Made by a program: the position numbers and the translations under genes. DNA of 64,000 nucleotides from Pseudomonas fluorescens (lineage in GTDB: Bacteria > Pseudomonadota > Gammaproteobacteria > Pseudomonadales > Pseudomonadaceae). Each line of letters starts with the position of its first letter. The first letter of the stretch is position 1. Below are positions 1-11,469 of this stretch, piece after piece. The stretch spans positions 124,001 to 188,000 of the forward strand of contig NZ_LVEJ01000026.1 of NCBI RefSeq assembly GCF_001648775.1. Reading direction: 5' to 3'. The notes below the pieces were generated by a model. It ran no database searches and was not told where the DNA came from. It saw only the letters and a list, made by a program, of their open reading frames with translations.

Positions 1-664
1 AACTTTCTTCGATGCTTGGCTGTTTCCAGTTCTGCAAGGTGTTGGCCAGTTGATCAGCGAGGATCCACGGGTTCTCGAACGGCGAGGCCTTCATCCAGCG
101 CCCGGTGGTCTGGTTGCCGACGATCAGGCTGAGGTTGTGATCCTTGTTGCGCCCGTTGTCGACGCCTTCGATAAACAGCCCGAGTTTTTTGCGCAGGTCG
201 GTGACGTCCTCGAATTCGCCGGTGAGAAACTTCCAGCCGGGGCCGACCTTGAAGCGCTGCGAATAGGCCTTGAGCACTTCGGGGGTATCGCTGAGCGGGT
301 CGATGCTGATCGAGTAGAAAAAAATGTCCTGGCCGACGCGATCGCCGAGCAGTTTCTGCACCTGACGCAGGCGTGCGGTTTCCAGTGGGCAGGAGTCGCT
401 GCACGAAGTGAAGATGAAGTTGATCACCACCACTTTGCCTTTGATCAGGTCATCGAAGAAATGCACCTGCCGACCGTCCTGATCGGTCAGCAGGGTGTTG
501 GGGAAATAGTCGCCACCCCACGGGGTGGCGGATTCACTGACCGCTGGCGGTTCGCCGACGCTGGCCTGATGTGCCAGCAGCACACGGCTGCCGAGCACAC
601 AGACCACCAGCATCAGCACCAGGTGCATGCCCAGCGCGCGGGAGCGCGGAGTATGGGTTGGCAT
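1..664 (-). CDS. Sco1/SenC-family copper-delivery protein (3' end outside window)
   Basis: This is a thioredoxin-fold Sco/SenC protein, a family that binds Cu through a CxxxC pair and a distal His and delivers it to copper enzymes in the periplasm. About 221 codons are visible and the C-terminus runs off the left edge. An N-terminal hydrophobic segment (about residues 10-30) serves as signal peptide or anchor. The copper motif is CSDSC near residue 90, followed by the family-typical SISIDPLSDTPEVL stretch, and DHNLSLIVGN carries the probable distal His. The ATG at 664 is chosen because AGGGAG lies upstream of it, 17 bp after the stop of the multicopper oxidase gene. It is therefore cotranscribed with that oxidase, and I infer it loads copper into it. 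It is one of three Sco paralogues in the window. Confidence 0.93.
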   Translation of the reverse strand, partial: MPTHTPRSRALGMHLVLMLVVCVLGSRVLLAHQASVGEPPAVSESATPWGGDYFPNTLLTDQDGRQVHFFDDLIKGKVVVINFIFTSCSDSCPLETARLRQVQKLLGDRVGQDIFFYSISIDPLSDTPEVLKAYSQRFKVGPGWKFLTGEFEDVTDLRKKLGLFIEGVDNGRNKDHNLSLIVGNQTTGRWMKASPFENPWILADQLANTLQNWKQPSIEES

Positions 665-681
665 GACGGCGCGCTCCCTGT

Positions 682-3489
<2,808 letters not shown>

Positions 3490-3526
3490 CACCAGCCGCC
3501 TCATCAAGGAAGGGGTGATGGTGTTT

Positions 3527-3542
3527 TGCAACTAGTGCGCCA
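3527..3542 (-). promoter_or_regulatory. Sigma-54 promoter of the multicopper oxidase-sco operon
   Basis: The minus strand reads TGGCGCA-N4-TTGCA, with the diagnostic GG-N10-GC spacing and 10 of 12 matches to TGGCACG-N4-TTGCW. Transcription would start near 3515, about 25 bases before the chosen ATG. G/C palindromes lie 70-120 bp upstream of that point. Confidence 0.75.
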
Positions 3543-3587
3543 AGAAATTATTTCCAGTTGTAACAGGGACTTGCAGGAGCTGTGGGT

Positions 3588-3634
3588 TTCCCCACTCCCC
3601 GGTGACCGGGGCTTGACACCCACTGGTGGGGGAA
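3588..3634. promoter_or_regulatory. Probable activator site cluster (TTCCCCA / TGGGGGAA half-sites)
   Basis: Half-site TTCCCCA (3588-3594) and inverted half-site TGGGGGAA (3627-3634) flank a perfect palindrome CCCCGGT-G-ACCGGGG (3597-3611). The cluster sits about 73-119 bp upstream of the predicted sigma-54 start, the usual distance for an enhancer-binding protein. Similar half-sites recur near 5346, 24285 and 36159. Confidence 0.55.
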
Positions 3635-3655
3635 GTTCAGCGAATTTTCGCGGTT

Positions 3656-5104
3656 TTACGGCACCAGCTGGAACGCCAGACGAACGGTGGTGCCCTCGCC
3701 TTCGCGGCTGTCGAGGGTCACGCCGCCGCCAAAGCGTTCCATGATGCGTTTGACCAGCACCAGGCCAACGCCGAGGCCACCGGACTTGGTGGTGAAAAAT
3801 GGCCGGAAGGCCATGGTCCGTTGTTCTTCATTCATGCCTTTGCCGGTGTCGCTGAGCACCACGCACACACCACGGTCATCGCTCGGCTCAAGGCTGACGG
3901 TCAATGTGCCACCCTTGTCCATTGCCTCCAGTGCATTGGCCAGCAGACTGTTGAGAATCTGCGTCAACTGCACCGGTTGGCTGAGCACCATTGGCGTGTG
4001 CTGCGGATGGAACACCACTTTTACCCCGGCCCGGGCGATCTGCTGCTCGAAGGCGACGAGGCTTTCGTGCAGCGCGGCGACGAGGTTCACCGGTTCCGGA
4101 TCATCGTTGAGCGGACGCAACGACTGCAGCAGCTCGCGCACCCACTTCGACATGCGGTCGACCTGGCCGATGATGTCCTTGATGTTCTTCTCGGCCGGGC
4201 CGGCGTCGAACTCCAGCGCCAGTTCGGCGCTGGAACGGATAGTCGCCAATGGGTTGCGCAGGCTGTGCGCCACCGCGGAAGACATCTCGCCCAGCGCGAC
4301 AAAGGTTTCATTGGCGATCAGTTGCTTTTGCTGGGCCGCGAGCAGGATCGCCGCGCGCCGCACGATCCAGTACAGGCCCAGATAAATCAGCCCGCCGCCA
4401 AGCGCGGTGGCCAGCCAGATCAGCGTCAGCCCACGTTCCATGCGCGCGATCAGGTCTTTGGGTTCCTTGTAGATTTCAACCATCGCCGTGACGTTCTTGC
4501 CCTCGGCGTCGAACAGCGGGATGTAGTTTTCGATGAAGATGTAATCCGGCGGGATAATGAACTTCTGTTCTTCACGGGCCTTGTCGACGTCGTGGTAGCT
4601 GGCGGACACCGGAATTTTTTCGTTGAAGGAGCGATCGAGGTCTTCGTCGGCATGGATGCTGGTGCCGATGAGAACCGGGTTGGTCGACCAGATCACCTGG
4701 CGATCCGGCGCATAAATGTTGGCGAGGATCACGTCCGGCAAGTGTTCAATGTGATCGAGAAATTCGCCCCGCGCGCCCGCCCGGGCCTGCGGGTCGACAT
4801 CGGGGAAATTCTTGTCCTGACGCGGATCGAGCAACTCGCCCATGGTTCGCACGTTGGGAATGGACACGTGGCGCACCTCGGCCGACGCGATGGCCTGAAT
4901 GAACTGCGCAGTAAGCAAGGCATCGCGCTGCACGCTTTCCTCGATCACGAATCGTGTAGAGACCGCCCCGAGCGCCACGGCCACAGTGCCGATCACCGCC
5001 ATGCTGATCAGTGAAAACCAGCGCAGCAGGTTGAACGACTGCTTGCGCGAGCTCAATCGGAGATTGCCCTCCTCGACCGGTAGCGATTTTGACTGCATGT
5101 TCAT
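3656..5104 (-). CDS. Membrane sensor histidine kinase
   Basis: This is a 482-aa two-component sensor kinase. It has a transmembrane helix at about residues 24-48, a periplasmic sensor region of about 155 residues, and a second helix at about 205-225. The HisKA segment carries the H-box (AHSLRNPLATIR, near 280). The ATPase domain has an N-box (NSLLANALEAM), a G1 box (DTGKGM) and a G2 box (GLGVGLVL). No PAS domain is obvious. The ATG at 5104 is used because GGGAAG lies eight bases upstream; the frame stays open to 5209. No response regulator adjoins it. The only receiver in the window is at 23601-24131, so pairing is uncertain. It lies just upstream of the multicopper oxidase gene on the same strand. 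NtrB-type kinases with this layout often pair with sigma-54 activators, as MnxS proteins do with MnxR in P. putida. Confidence 0.92.
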   Translation of the reverse strand: MNMQSKSLPVEEGNLRLSSRKQSFNLLRWFSLISMAVIGTVAVALGAVSTRFVIEESVQRDALLTAQFIQAIASAEVRHVSIPNVRTMGELLDPRQDKNFPDVDPQARAGARGEFLDHIEHLPDVILANIYAPDRQVIWSTNPVLIGTSIHADEDLDRSFNEKIPVSASYHDVDKAREEQKFIIPPDYIFIENYIPLFDAEGKNVTAMVEIYKEPKDLIARMERGLTLIWLATALGGGLIYLGLYWIVRRAAILLAAQQKQLIANETFVALGEMSSAVAHSLRNPLATIRSSAELALEFDAGPAEKNIKDIIGQVDRMSKWVRELLQSLRPLNDDPEPVNLVAALHESLVAFEQQIARAGVKVVFHPQHTPMVLSQPVQLTQILNSLLANALEAMDKGGTLTVSLEPSDDRGVCVVLSDTGKGMNEEQRTMAFRPFFTTKSGGLGVGLVLVKRIMERFGGGVTLDSREGEGTTVRLAFQLVP

Positions 5105-5125
5105 GGCGGCGACTTCCCGATACGT

Positions 5126-5153
5126 CCCTATAGGGTTATAGCCCACGGGTGGG
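5126..5153. promoter_or_regulatory. Paired G/C palindromes upstream of the kinase gene
   Basis: A perfect CCCTATAGGG (5126-5135) is followed by CCCAC-GG-GTGGG (5142-5153), ending 20-50 bp before the kinase start. The second resembles the CCCAC-TG-GTGGG motif upstream of the oxidase (near 3619). They could be operators that autoregulate the kinase. I see no clear sigma-54 promoter here. Confidence 0.35.
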
Positions 5154-5213
5154 GGTTTGCCCGGTTGCGGGGATATCGACCCGATAACACCGCCCCACAA
5201 ACAACACAAAACC

Positions 5214-5305
5214 CTGTGGGAGCGAGCCTGCTCGCGAAAGCGGTGGGTCAGTCAATACTTTCGTCACAGGAAGTCCGCTTTCGCGAGCAAGCTCGCTCCC
5301 ACAGG
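5214..5305. repeat. REPIN (two inverted REP elements)
   Basis: A GTGGGAGCGAGCCTGCTCGCGAA-type element is followed by its inverted copy GCGAGCAAGCTCGCTCCCAC, about 40 bases apart. This is the typical Pseudomonas REP doublet. It sits in the 421-bp divergent gap between the kinase and the amyloid operon (5105-5525). The rest of that gap holds only the palindromes listed separately. Confidence 0.9.
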
Positions 5306-5345
5306 TTCTTTATCCGACAGATGTTCAGTGGTCATCCCCCACCGT

Positions 5346-5376
5346 CCCCGATTCTGGGGAATGACGCCCTTTCCCC
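5346..5376. promoter_or_regulatory. G/C-tract half-sites upstream of the amyloid operon
   Basis: CCCC-GATTCT-GGGGAA (5346-5361) is followed by TTTCCCCA (about 5370-5376). These resemble the half-sites upstream of the two oxidase genes and the response regulator. They lie about 100-140 bp before the start expected from the weak sigma-54-like element at 5450. Confidence 0.4.
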
Positions 5377-5443
5377 AGCTATCCCATCCAGCGCTTTCCA
5401 ACCGCAAAACCCCTCTACCCCGGCCCTCTCCCGCCCATCCACC

Positions 5444-5465
5444 ACACCTTGGCATGGAAGGTGTA
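5444..5465 (+). promoter_or_regulatory. Inverted repeat overlapping a weak sigma-54-like element
   Basis: The inverted repeat ACACCTT-N7-AAGGTGT spans 5444-5464. Overlapping it, TGGCATG-N4-GTGTA (5450-5465) matches the -24 element perfectly, but its -12 element has GT where GC is nearly invariant. It is either a degenerate sigma-54 promoter for the amyloid operon or an operator. Confidence 0.3.
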
Positions 5466-5525
5466 CAGGCCCTCTGCAACTGACCCACCCCCAAGGGGCA
5501 GGTACTTTGATAGAGGGATTAACTC

Positions 5526-6872
5526 ATGCACCCTTTACTGTCCAAAACCGCGACTGTCCTGGTCGTGAGCGCCTTGGCCCAGGGCATTGCCCAGGCCGCT
5601 TTGTTCGCTGTTGACCCCGGTCCTTACGCACCGGCCAACGGCGGTTTCGCCAGTTGGTATCAGGACACCCACGGTCGCACCCTGGATCTGTGCCTGTCCA
5701 AAGCACTCAGCTCGCGGGTGCCCAGCGCTCCCGGCGCACCGTCGTACATGTGCTCGCTGCTGCCAACCCCCGGCGTGTTCGACGACACCCAACCCATCGC
5801 CTTCCCGAGCAACTTCCCCGATGAAGCGTTCTGGTTCACTGGCGAGACCACCCTGGTTGATGCTGCGCGCGGAATCGACCTGACTTACGTCAGCGCGGTC
5901 GAAGCCGCATTCGCCGCCGAAGAACCGGTCGAGGGCGATCAAGTCAGCTTCGCGCGGATCCGCATTCGCGTTGATGTGCCGACCGCCGGCACTTACGTCA
6001 TTACCCACCCGTATGGCGTCGACGTGTTCAACATCGACACCCCCGGTCGCCGCGCGATCAACATGACCCGCGACATCGGCATTGGCACGCCGAAAACCTA
6101 CGACGGCGCGCTCAAGGGTGACATCGGCCCGTTCCTGCGCAGCGTCAACGGCCCGTACACCGAGACCAACCCGGTGACCGGCGCCGCCGAGCAATTCGTC
6201 GGCGACCCGAACCTCAGCGAGGCGGTCACCGGCAGTCCGTTCAACACCAACTACGTGCGCATTGAAGGCCCCGGCGGGATCGACCTGCGTTCCACCACGT
6301 TCGCGGTCTCCGGCAAGTTGTCGACCGTGGTTCGGCCTACACCGATGATCACCCAGCGCAGCACCTATTCGCGCAAAGCCGGGACCAGCGCACCGGTGGC
6401 CCAACAAGACGTGTTCGTCCTCGCACCGCCAGCCCCGGGCACCGTCGCCGTGACCAGTTTCACCCCGGTGCTGAACATGACCGAAGCCAACTCCACCGGT
6501 GCCTGGTACGCGCAATCGTCGGCCAACCCGAGCGTACCGAGCGTTTTGCAGGTGACCGCCGACAACCACCTGGCCATCGCCAGCAGCACGCCGACCACTC
6601 TGCCCATGACCCTGACCGACCTGGTGGTGATCCAGAGCGCCCAATACAGCTTGAGCTCTGGACAACTGACCGTAGTGGCCTCGACCAGTGACGAAACCTC
6701 GCCGCCGGTCCTCACCGCCACCTCCGGCAGCGGCGCCGCGATCGGTGCGCTGAGTGGCGACGGCGCGGCGAAAAGCCTCGCCACCGGGATCTCGCCGATA
6801 CCACCGGCCAAGGTGCGCGTGACGTCGTCCAACGGCGGCAGCGACACCGAAGAAGTGATCATCGTGCAATGA
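5526..6872 (+). CDS. Secreted protein of unknown function, first of two tandem paralogues
   Basis: This 448-aa protein has a signal peptide (about residues 1-24, cleavage near AQA-AL). The mature protein begins FAVDPGPY and has two Cys (DLCLS, YMCSLL) close to a PGVFDD motif. The C-terminal third is Thr/Ser-rich and beta-predicted. It is clearly homologous to the first 440 residues of the next gene: both share DPGPY, SFARIRIRV, THPYGV, GPFLRSVNGPYTE and VTGSPFNTN. I recognise no family. AGAGGG lies eight bases before the ATG. It is the first gene of a plus-strand operon leading to csgB and csgA, which suggests an extracellular or cell-surface role connected with the amyloid, but its function is unknown. 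Confidence 0.9.
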   Translation: MHPLLSKTATVLVVSALAQGIAQAALFAVDPGPYAPANGGFASWYQDTHGRTLDLCLSKALSSRVPSAPGAPSYMCSLLPTPGVFDDTQPIAFPSNFPDEAFWFTGETTLVDAARGIDLTYVSAVEAAFAAEEPVEGDQVSFARIRIRVDVPTAGTYVITHPYGVDVFNIDTPGRRAINMTRDIGIGTPKTYDGALKGDIGPFLRSVNGPYTETNPVTGAAEQFVGDPNLSEAVTGSPFNTNYVRIEGPGGIDLRSTTFAVSGKLSTVVRPTPMITQRSTYSRKAGTSAPVAQQDVFVLAPPAPGTVAVTSFTPVLNMTEANSTGAWYAQSSANPSVPSVLQVTADNHLAIASSTPTTLPMTLTDLVVIQSAQYSLSSGQLTVVASTSDETSPPVLTATSGSGAAIGALSGDGAAKSLATGISPIPPAKVRVTSSNGGSDTEEVIIVQ

Positions 6873-6907
6873 ACGCTCACATGCCCAGATCCGCATCAGG
6901 AGGCATC

Positions 6908-9142
6908 ATGAACAAGTGGCCACGCTTTGCGCTCAACGCGCTCGGGCTCGCTCTCTCGCTGACCGGCAGTGCCTATGCGCAACTCGCCGCCGTCGACCCC
7001 GGCCCCTACACCTTCGCCACCGGGAAATTCCCGATGTGGTATCAGGACAGCAATAACCTGTCGATGGAGCTGTGCCAGTCACGCGCCGCCAGTTCGCGCG
7101 TCGGCGTCACCACGCCACCGGCCTACATGTGCACCCTGCTGCCGGAACCGGGCATCTTCGACGACAGCCTGCCGATGGTGTTCCCCGACAACTGGCCGCC
7201 GGAAGCCTTCTGGTTCCTCGCCGAAACCAACATCCCCAACAACGGCGCCGGTTTTGGCATGGACGCGTATGTCGCCGGGATCGAAGCGGCGTTCGCCTCG
7301 GAAAACCCGGCGGACGGCGATCAGCAAAGTTTTGCGCGGATCCGCATTCGGGTGAACGTGCCCGTGGCCGGCACTTACATCATCACTCACCCGTATGGCG
7401 TGGAAACGGTCAACGTCACCACCCCTGGGCGGCGCGCGATCAACATCACCAAGGACATCGGCATCGGTGCGCCGGGCGATTTCAGCGGCACGCTCAACGG
7501 CGCCATCGGCCCGTTCCTGCGCAGCGTCAACGGCCCTTACACCGAAGTGAACCCGGACACCGGCGGCGTCGAAACTTTCGTCGGCGACCCGAACCTCACC
7601 GAAGCGGTGACCGGCAGCCCGTTCAATACCAACTTCGTGCGCATCGTCGGGCCGTCCGGCGCAGGAACCATTCAAACCACCCTGTTCACCGTCGCCGGCA
7701 AAGTGCTCGACAGCCGTCAGCAAACCCATGTCGACATCGACCGCGCCACCTATCGCCGCACTTCGGCGGGTGTGCGTGCCGAAGTGTTCGCCAAGGCTGA
7801 CGCCAGCTCGACTCTGTGCTTCCGTGAAACCGTAGCGCTGCTGCCCGGCCCGCCACTAACGCCATGCCAGACCAGTCTGACGGGTGACAACACCGGTTTG
7901 TTCTTCGGTCAGCGCCTGGGCACCGGCACGCTGCCTTCGGTCGTCGTCGTGACCGCAACCAACCCGGCCGGCACCACGCGCCCAACCTCGGTGTCGGCCA
8001 AACTCACCGACGTGGTGAAAGTGCAAACAGCGCGCTACAGCTGGGCCAATCACAGCCTGCTGATCGAAGCGACATCGACCGATGAAGTGGCGATCCCGGA
8101 CATGGTTGCGCAAGGCTACGGACGTCTGTCGAAGACCGGCACGCTGCAACGCATCACTGTCGCCGACCTGACTCAGCCTCCTGCTACCGTGACGGTGAAA
8201 TCCGCCGCCGGCGGCAGCGATACCGAGGCTGTCGTCGTGGTCGGCACTGCGCCGGACACCGGTGAAAACCAGGCGCCGATCAGCAATGCTGACACCGGCA
8301 GCACCAGCTTCGGCGTGCCGATCACCCTCAGCCTGTTGACTAACGACAGCGATCCCGATGGCAACAACCCACTGGGCATCACTGCGTTGACTCAACCTGC
8401 TGCGGGCCAAGGCACCGTCGCCCTCAGCGGTACCGCCGCTGTGGTCTATACCCCGCCAGCCGTGGTCAACACGCCGCTGACCACGACTTTCACCTACAAG
8501 GCGCAAGACGCCAAAGGCCTGGCCTCGGCCAACCCGGCGACCGTGACGATCACCGTTGCGCCAAACCGGGCACCGACCGCCGTCGCCGACAGCGTCGCCA
8601 CGTTGGGCGTCGCGATCCCGATCAACGTACTGGCCAACGACACCGATCCGGAAGGCAACGTGCCGCTGGGCGTCGCCAGCCTGACCCAACCGGCCGCTGG
8701 CCGTGGCACGGTCAGCACTGACGGCACGCTGATCACCTACACGCCACCGGCCACCGTGACCACGGCGTTCACCACGACCTTCACCTACATCGCCCGGGAC
8801 AGCTTCGGCGCCCTGTCGACGCCAGCCACAGTCACCGTGCAAGTGTCGCCACGGCCAGCGGCGGAAACCTTCGCCGTGACCGCATCGACGGTACAGGCAC
8901 GCTCCGGCGGACGCTTCAACTGGGACTTCACCGGCACCTCGTCAGTGACCACCGGTAACACCATCACCGTGCAGGTCACCACCCCGACCGGGCTGGTCAC
9001 CCTCGGCACCACCACCGTACCGGTCACCGGACGCTGGCGGCTGACGCTGAACAACACGACGGTGGTGCCATCGGCCAACCCGACCGCGACGATTCGCTCG
9101 TCCCAGGGCACCGTGCGCACGGTCTCGGTGACCACGCTGTAA
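6908..9142 (+). CDS. Secreted paralogue with two Ig/cadherin-like repeats
   Basis: This 744-aa exported protein has a signal peptide (about residues 1-23). Residues 24 to about 440 repeat the fold of the preceding gene product, including DPGPY, YMCTLLPEPGIFDD and GPFLRSVNGPYTE. Two tandem modules of about 100 residues follow (about 452-550 and 553-648), each with an N-x-AP start, an LxNDxDP(D/E)GN motif and TPPA-TTTFTY. These are typical of Ig/cadherin-like adhesin repeats that often bind Ca. A further beta-rich domain of about 95 residues ends the protein. The ATG at 6908 has a perfect AGGAGG upstream; an in-frame ATG at 6869 overlaps the previous stop and has a poorer leader. The extra repeats suggest a cell-surface, adhesive or matrix role next to the curlin genes. 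Confidence 0.9.
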   Translation: MNKWPRFALNALGLALSLTGSAYAQLAAVDPGPYTFATGKFPMWYQDSNNLSMELCQSRAASSRVGVTTPPAYMCTLLPEPGIFDDSLPMVFPDNWPPEAFWFLAETNIPNNGAGFGMDAYVAGIEAAFASENPADGDQQSFARIRIRVNVPVAGTYIITHPYGVETVNVTTPGRRAINITKDIGIGAPGDFSGTLNGAIGPFLRSVNGPYTEVNPDTGGVETFVGDPNLTEAVTGSPFNTNFVRIVGPSGAGTIQTTLFTVAGKVLDSRQQTHVDIDRATYRRTSAGVRAEVFAKADASSTLCFRETVALLPGPPLTPCQTSLTGDNTGLFFGQRLGTGTLPSVVVVTATNPAGTTRPTSVSAKLTDVVKVQTARYSWANHSLLIEATSTDEVAIPDMVAQGYGRLSKTGTLQRITVADLTQPPATVTVKSAAGGSDTEAVVVVGTAPDTGENQAPISNADTGSTSFGVPITLSLLTNDSDPDGNNPLGITALTQPAAGQGTVALSGTAAVVYTPPAVVNTPLTTTFTYKAQDAKGLASANPATVTITVAPNRAPTAVADSVATLGVAIPINVLANDTDPEGNVPLGVASLTQPAAGRGTVSTDGTLITYTPPATVTTAFTTTFTYIARDSFGALSTPATVTVQVSPRPAAETFAVTASTVQARSGGRFNWDFTGTSSVTTGNTITVQVTTPTGLVTLGTTTVPVTGRWRLTLNNTTVVPSANPTATIRSSQGTVRTVSVTTL

Positions 9143-9151
9143 GCCAGATCC

Positions 9152-9173
9152 CCAGCCACTCTCGGGTGGCTGG
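9152..9173 (+). other. Intergenic hairpin between the paralogue and csgB
   Basis: CCAGCCAC-N6-GTGGCTGG forms an 8-bp perfect stem 10 bases after the stop. No T-run follows. It is more likely an mRNA-stabilising or attenuating hairpin than a full terminator, and could set the level of curlin mRNA relative to the upstream genes. Confidence 0.5.
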
Positions 9174-9214
9174 AGCCGACTTCGAACCGGTTAACGCCTG
9201 ACAGGATGTGAACC

Positions 9215-9679
9215 ATGAACACGCCGACCGCCGCCCTGCTTTGCCTGCTCCTGCTGTGCAGTACTGCAGGTGTGCGCGCCGACGACCTGATGGACAACGA
9301 CGACCTGGCCCCGACCAGCAGCGACCTCGGCGAACTGCCCCCACCGGTGGGTCAGCAAGCCCTGATCGATCAACTCGGCCAGGCCAACGTCGCCCTGCTG
9401 CAACAGAACGGTCAGTCGCTGCTCGGGCAGATCGTGCAGTCGGGCAGCAATCAGGAGGCGTACATCCTGCAACAGGGCAGCGACCTGATGGCGCTGATCA
9501 ACCAGACCGGTTCCGGCAACGCCGCCTCGATCACGCAGAACGGCAGCCACAACCGCGCGCAGATTTCGCAAAACGGCAACAACAACGACGCCAGCATCGA
9601 GCAGGCCGGCGCGGGGCTGCAAAGCGCCGTGACCCAGTCGGGCAACGGCATGAGCGTTTCGGTCAAGCAATACCGCTAA
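9215..9679 (+). CDS. csgB: CsgB-like curlin nucleator
   Basis: This 154-aa protein is close to E. coli CsgB in length (151 aa). A signal peptide (about residues 1-21, VRA-DD) is followed by curlin-type repeats with the Q-x-G-x-x-N-x-A-x-x-x-Q pattern, such as QTGSGNAASITQ, QNGSHNRAQISQ and QNGNNNDASIEQ. The repeats extend to a short basic C-terminus ending KQYR. In curli, CsgB anchors to the outer membrane and nucleates CsgA polymerisation. It lies 28 bp upstream of the csgA-like gene, as in csgBA operons. AGGATG precedes the ATG. Confidence 0.9.
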   Translation: MNTPTAALLCLLLLCSTAGVRADDLMDNDDLAPTSSDLGELPPPVGQQALIDQLGQANVALLQQNGQSLLGQIVQSGSNQEAYILQQGSDLMALINQTGSGNAASITQNGSHNRAQISQNGNNNDASIEQAGAGLQSAVTQSGNGMSVSVKQYR

Positions 9680-9707
9680 GCACTGCAAATCATCGGAGAG
9701 TTCAATC

Positions 9708-11159
9708 ATGTTCAAACTGACGCCCCTCACCGCCGCCATCCTGGTCATGATCAGTGCCCAGGCGATGGCCGACGACAGCCTGTCCAACCAAAGCCAGGTC
9801 GGTACCGCCAACATCGCCGACGTGAAACAGACCCAGGCCCCGTTCAGCACCGCCACCCAGACCCAATTGGGCCAGGGCAACGACGCCGCCGCCGTGCAAG
9901 ACCACGCCAGCAGCGTGATCACCCAGGACGCCGTCGGCGACTACAACGCCGGTTACGCCGAACAACTTTACGAAGACAACGCGACCATCACCCAACAACA
10001 GGTCGGCGCCTTCAACACCGCCCATGCCAGCCAGTCGTTGGGCTTCGGCTCACCGAACAGCGCGTTGCAACAGCAGCAAGGCACCGGCAACTTCTCGTTC
10101 ATTTATCAGGACTCGCAGAACGGCAGCGAAGGCAAAACCTTCCAGTTCGGCGACAGCAACGAAGCCAACATCGAGCAACTCTATGAAGGCAGCGGCAACA
10201 GCGCCGTGATCACCCAGTACGGCACCGCCAACTACGGCACCGCCGAACAAGTGCTGCACAACGGCGGCCAGATCGGCATCAACCAGGCCGGCGAAGGCAA
10301 CTACGCCTACGGCGATCAGCGCAACGGCACCGGCGGCAATATCACCATCAACCAGTTCGGCAACCTCAACGGCACGGAAATCTGGCAAGACTCGCAACTG
10401 GCCAGCCAAGCCACCGTCAACCAGTACGGCGACAGCAACGAAACCGTGGTCGACCAAAGCTTCGGCGAAAACAACAACGCCGCCGTCACCCAGGTCGGCA
10501 ACACCAACGCCATCTACGCCGATCAGTTTGAGTCGGTCAATTCGACGCTGGCGCTGTACCAAGTCGGTAACGGCAACGTGCACTTCACCTACCAGAACGG
10601 CGACAGCCACGTGCTCAACGCCACCTCGGTGGGCAACGACAACAAGGTCTACGCCAGCAACTGGAAAGGCCCGCAAGCCGGCGGCCAGTTCGGCAGTGGC
10701 CAACGCGCGACGGTTACTCAGGCGGGCAATGGCAACATCGCCAGCTTCACTCAGGATGGTGTCGGACACGTGATGACCACGCATCAGACCGGGACTGGCA
10801 ACAAGACCACGGTCAGTCAGGCGGAGTCGTATAACGAGCTGTATTTTGATCAGAATGGCAGCGACAACATTTTGATCTCGGATCAGCGCGGGACGGGCAA
10901 CCTGGTGCAGGGGTCTTCGAATGGCACGGGTAACAGCGCTGATTTCGATCAGTCGGGGTCAGGGAACCAGGCGTATACCGCCCAGTTGTATGGCAGTGAC
11001 AACATGATCACGGTGAAGCAGGCGGATACGATGAACGTGGCGTATGTGACCCAGGGCGGGACGGGGAACATTGCCAATGTCGATCAGAGTGGGGTTACGC
11101 AGACGGCGAATATTCAGCAGTTTGGGTCGGCTAACCAGGCGACGGTGTTGCAGCAGTAG
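9708..11159 (+). CDS. csgA: CsgA-like major curlin, expanded to about 20 repeats
   Basis: This 483-aa exported protein has a signal peptide (about 1-21, AMA-DD). Essentially the whole mature chain is curlin repeats of about 22 residues with the Q-x-G-x-x-N-x-x-x-x-x-Q core; I count about 20 (QVGTANIADVKQ, QLGQGNDAAAVQ, QYGDSNETVVDQ, QAGNGNIASFTQ, QFGSANQATVLQ). E. coli CsgA has five repeats in about 150 residues, so this subunit is roughly three times longer. The Gln/Asn/Gly ladder predicts a cross-beta amyloid solenoid. The export partners CsgG, CsgE and CsgF are encoded at 14514-16224 on the other strand. GGAGAG precedes the ATG and a terminator follows. Several Asp residues near turns (GDSN, GSDN) could bind metal, which is a guess. 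Confidence 0.93.
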   Translation: MFKLTPLTAAILVMISAQAMADDSLSNQSQVGTANIADVKQTQAPFSTATQTQLGQGNDAAAVQDHASSVITQDAVGDYNAGYAEQLYEDNATITQQQVGAFNTAHASQSLGFGSPNSALQQQQGTGNFSFIYQDSQNGSEGKTFQFGDSNEANIEQLYEGSGNSAVITQYGTANYGTAEQVLHNGGQIGINQAGEGNYAYGDQRNGTGGNITINQFGNLNGTEIWQDSQLASQATVNQYGDSNETVVDQSFGENNNAAVTQVGNTNAIYADQFESVNSTLALYQVGNGNVHFTYQNGDSHVLNATSVGNDNKVYASNWKGPQAGGQFGSGQRATVTQAGNGNIASFTQDGVGHVMTTHQTGTGNKTTVSQAESYNELYFDQNGSDNILISDQRGTGNLVQGSSNGTGNSADFDQSGSGNQAYTAQLYGSDNMITVKQADTMNVAYVTQGGTGNIANVDQSGVTQTANIQQFGSANQATVLQQ

Positions 11160-11177
11160 GGGTTGGGTGTTGAAGGG

Positions 11178-11212
11178 CCGCGATTCTCTGGTGAGGGGGT
11201 CGCGGTTTTTTT
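11178..11212 (+). terminator. Rho-independent terminator after csgA
   Basis: CCGCGA (11178-11183) pairs with TCGCGG (11200-11205) across a 16-base loop and is followed by seven T. It ends the 5526-11159 operon. From here to 11469 I see no gene or strong repeat. Confidence 0.8.
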
Positions 11213-11469
11213 GTGTCCGTAGGACAGATCAACGACACGCGTTCTTTAAAGCGTCAGATCAGCCACGTCCTACAGAAAAAGGAATGGTTTCTGGAAAAGC
11301 TGCACGTTTTCCTACTACCTCTGGCGGTTGGCCGTCGGAAGCGCAAGGACTAGGATTTTTCGGGACAACCTGAACTCAAAGGAGCTCGACCAACGTGCAA
11401 TTCATCCAGACAACCACGACAACATTCCCCTTACCGAATAGACTTCCAGGCATTGATCCCGGAGGTGCC

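Noticed and set aside
3490..3531. Upstream TTG start for the multicopper oxidase
   Set aside because: The TTG lies inside the sigma-54 -12 element, upstream of the predicted transcription start.
9215..11159. Fap-type functional amyloid, the better-known Pseudomonas amyloid
   Set aside because: Subunits carry curlin Q-G-N-Q repeats and the export genes are clear CsgE, CsgF and CsgG; no FapF-like porin or FapD-like peptidase is seen.
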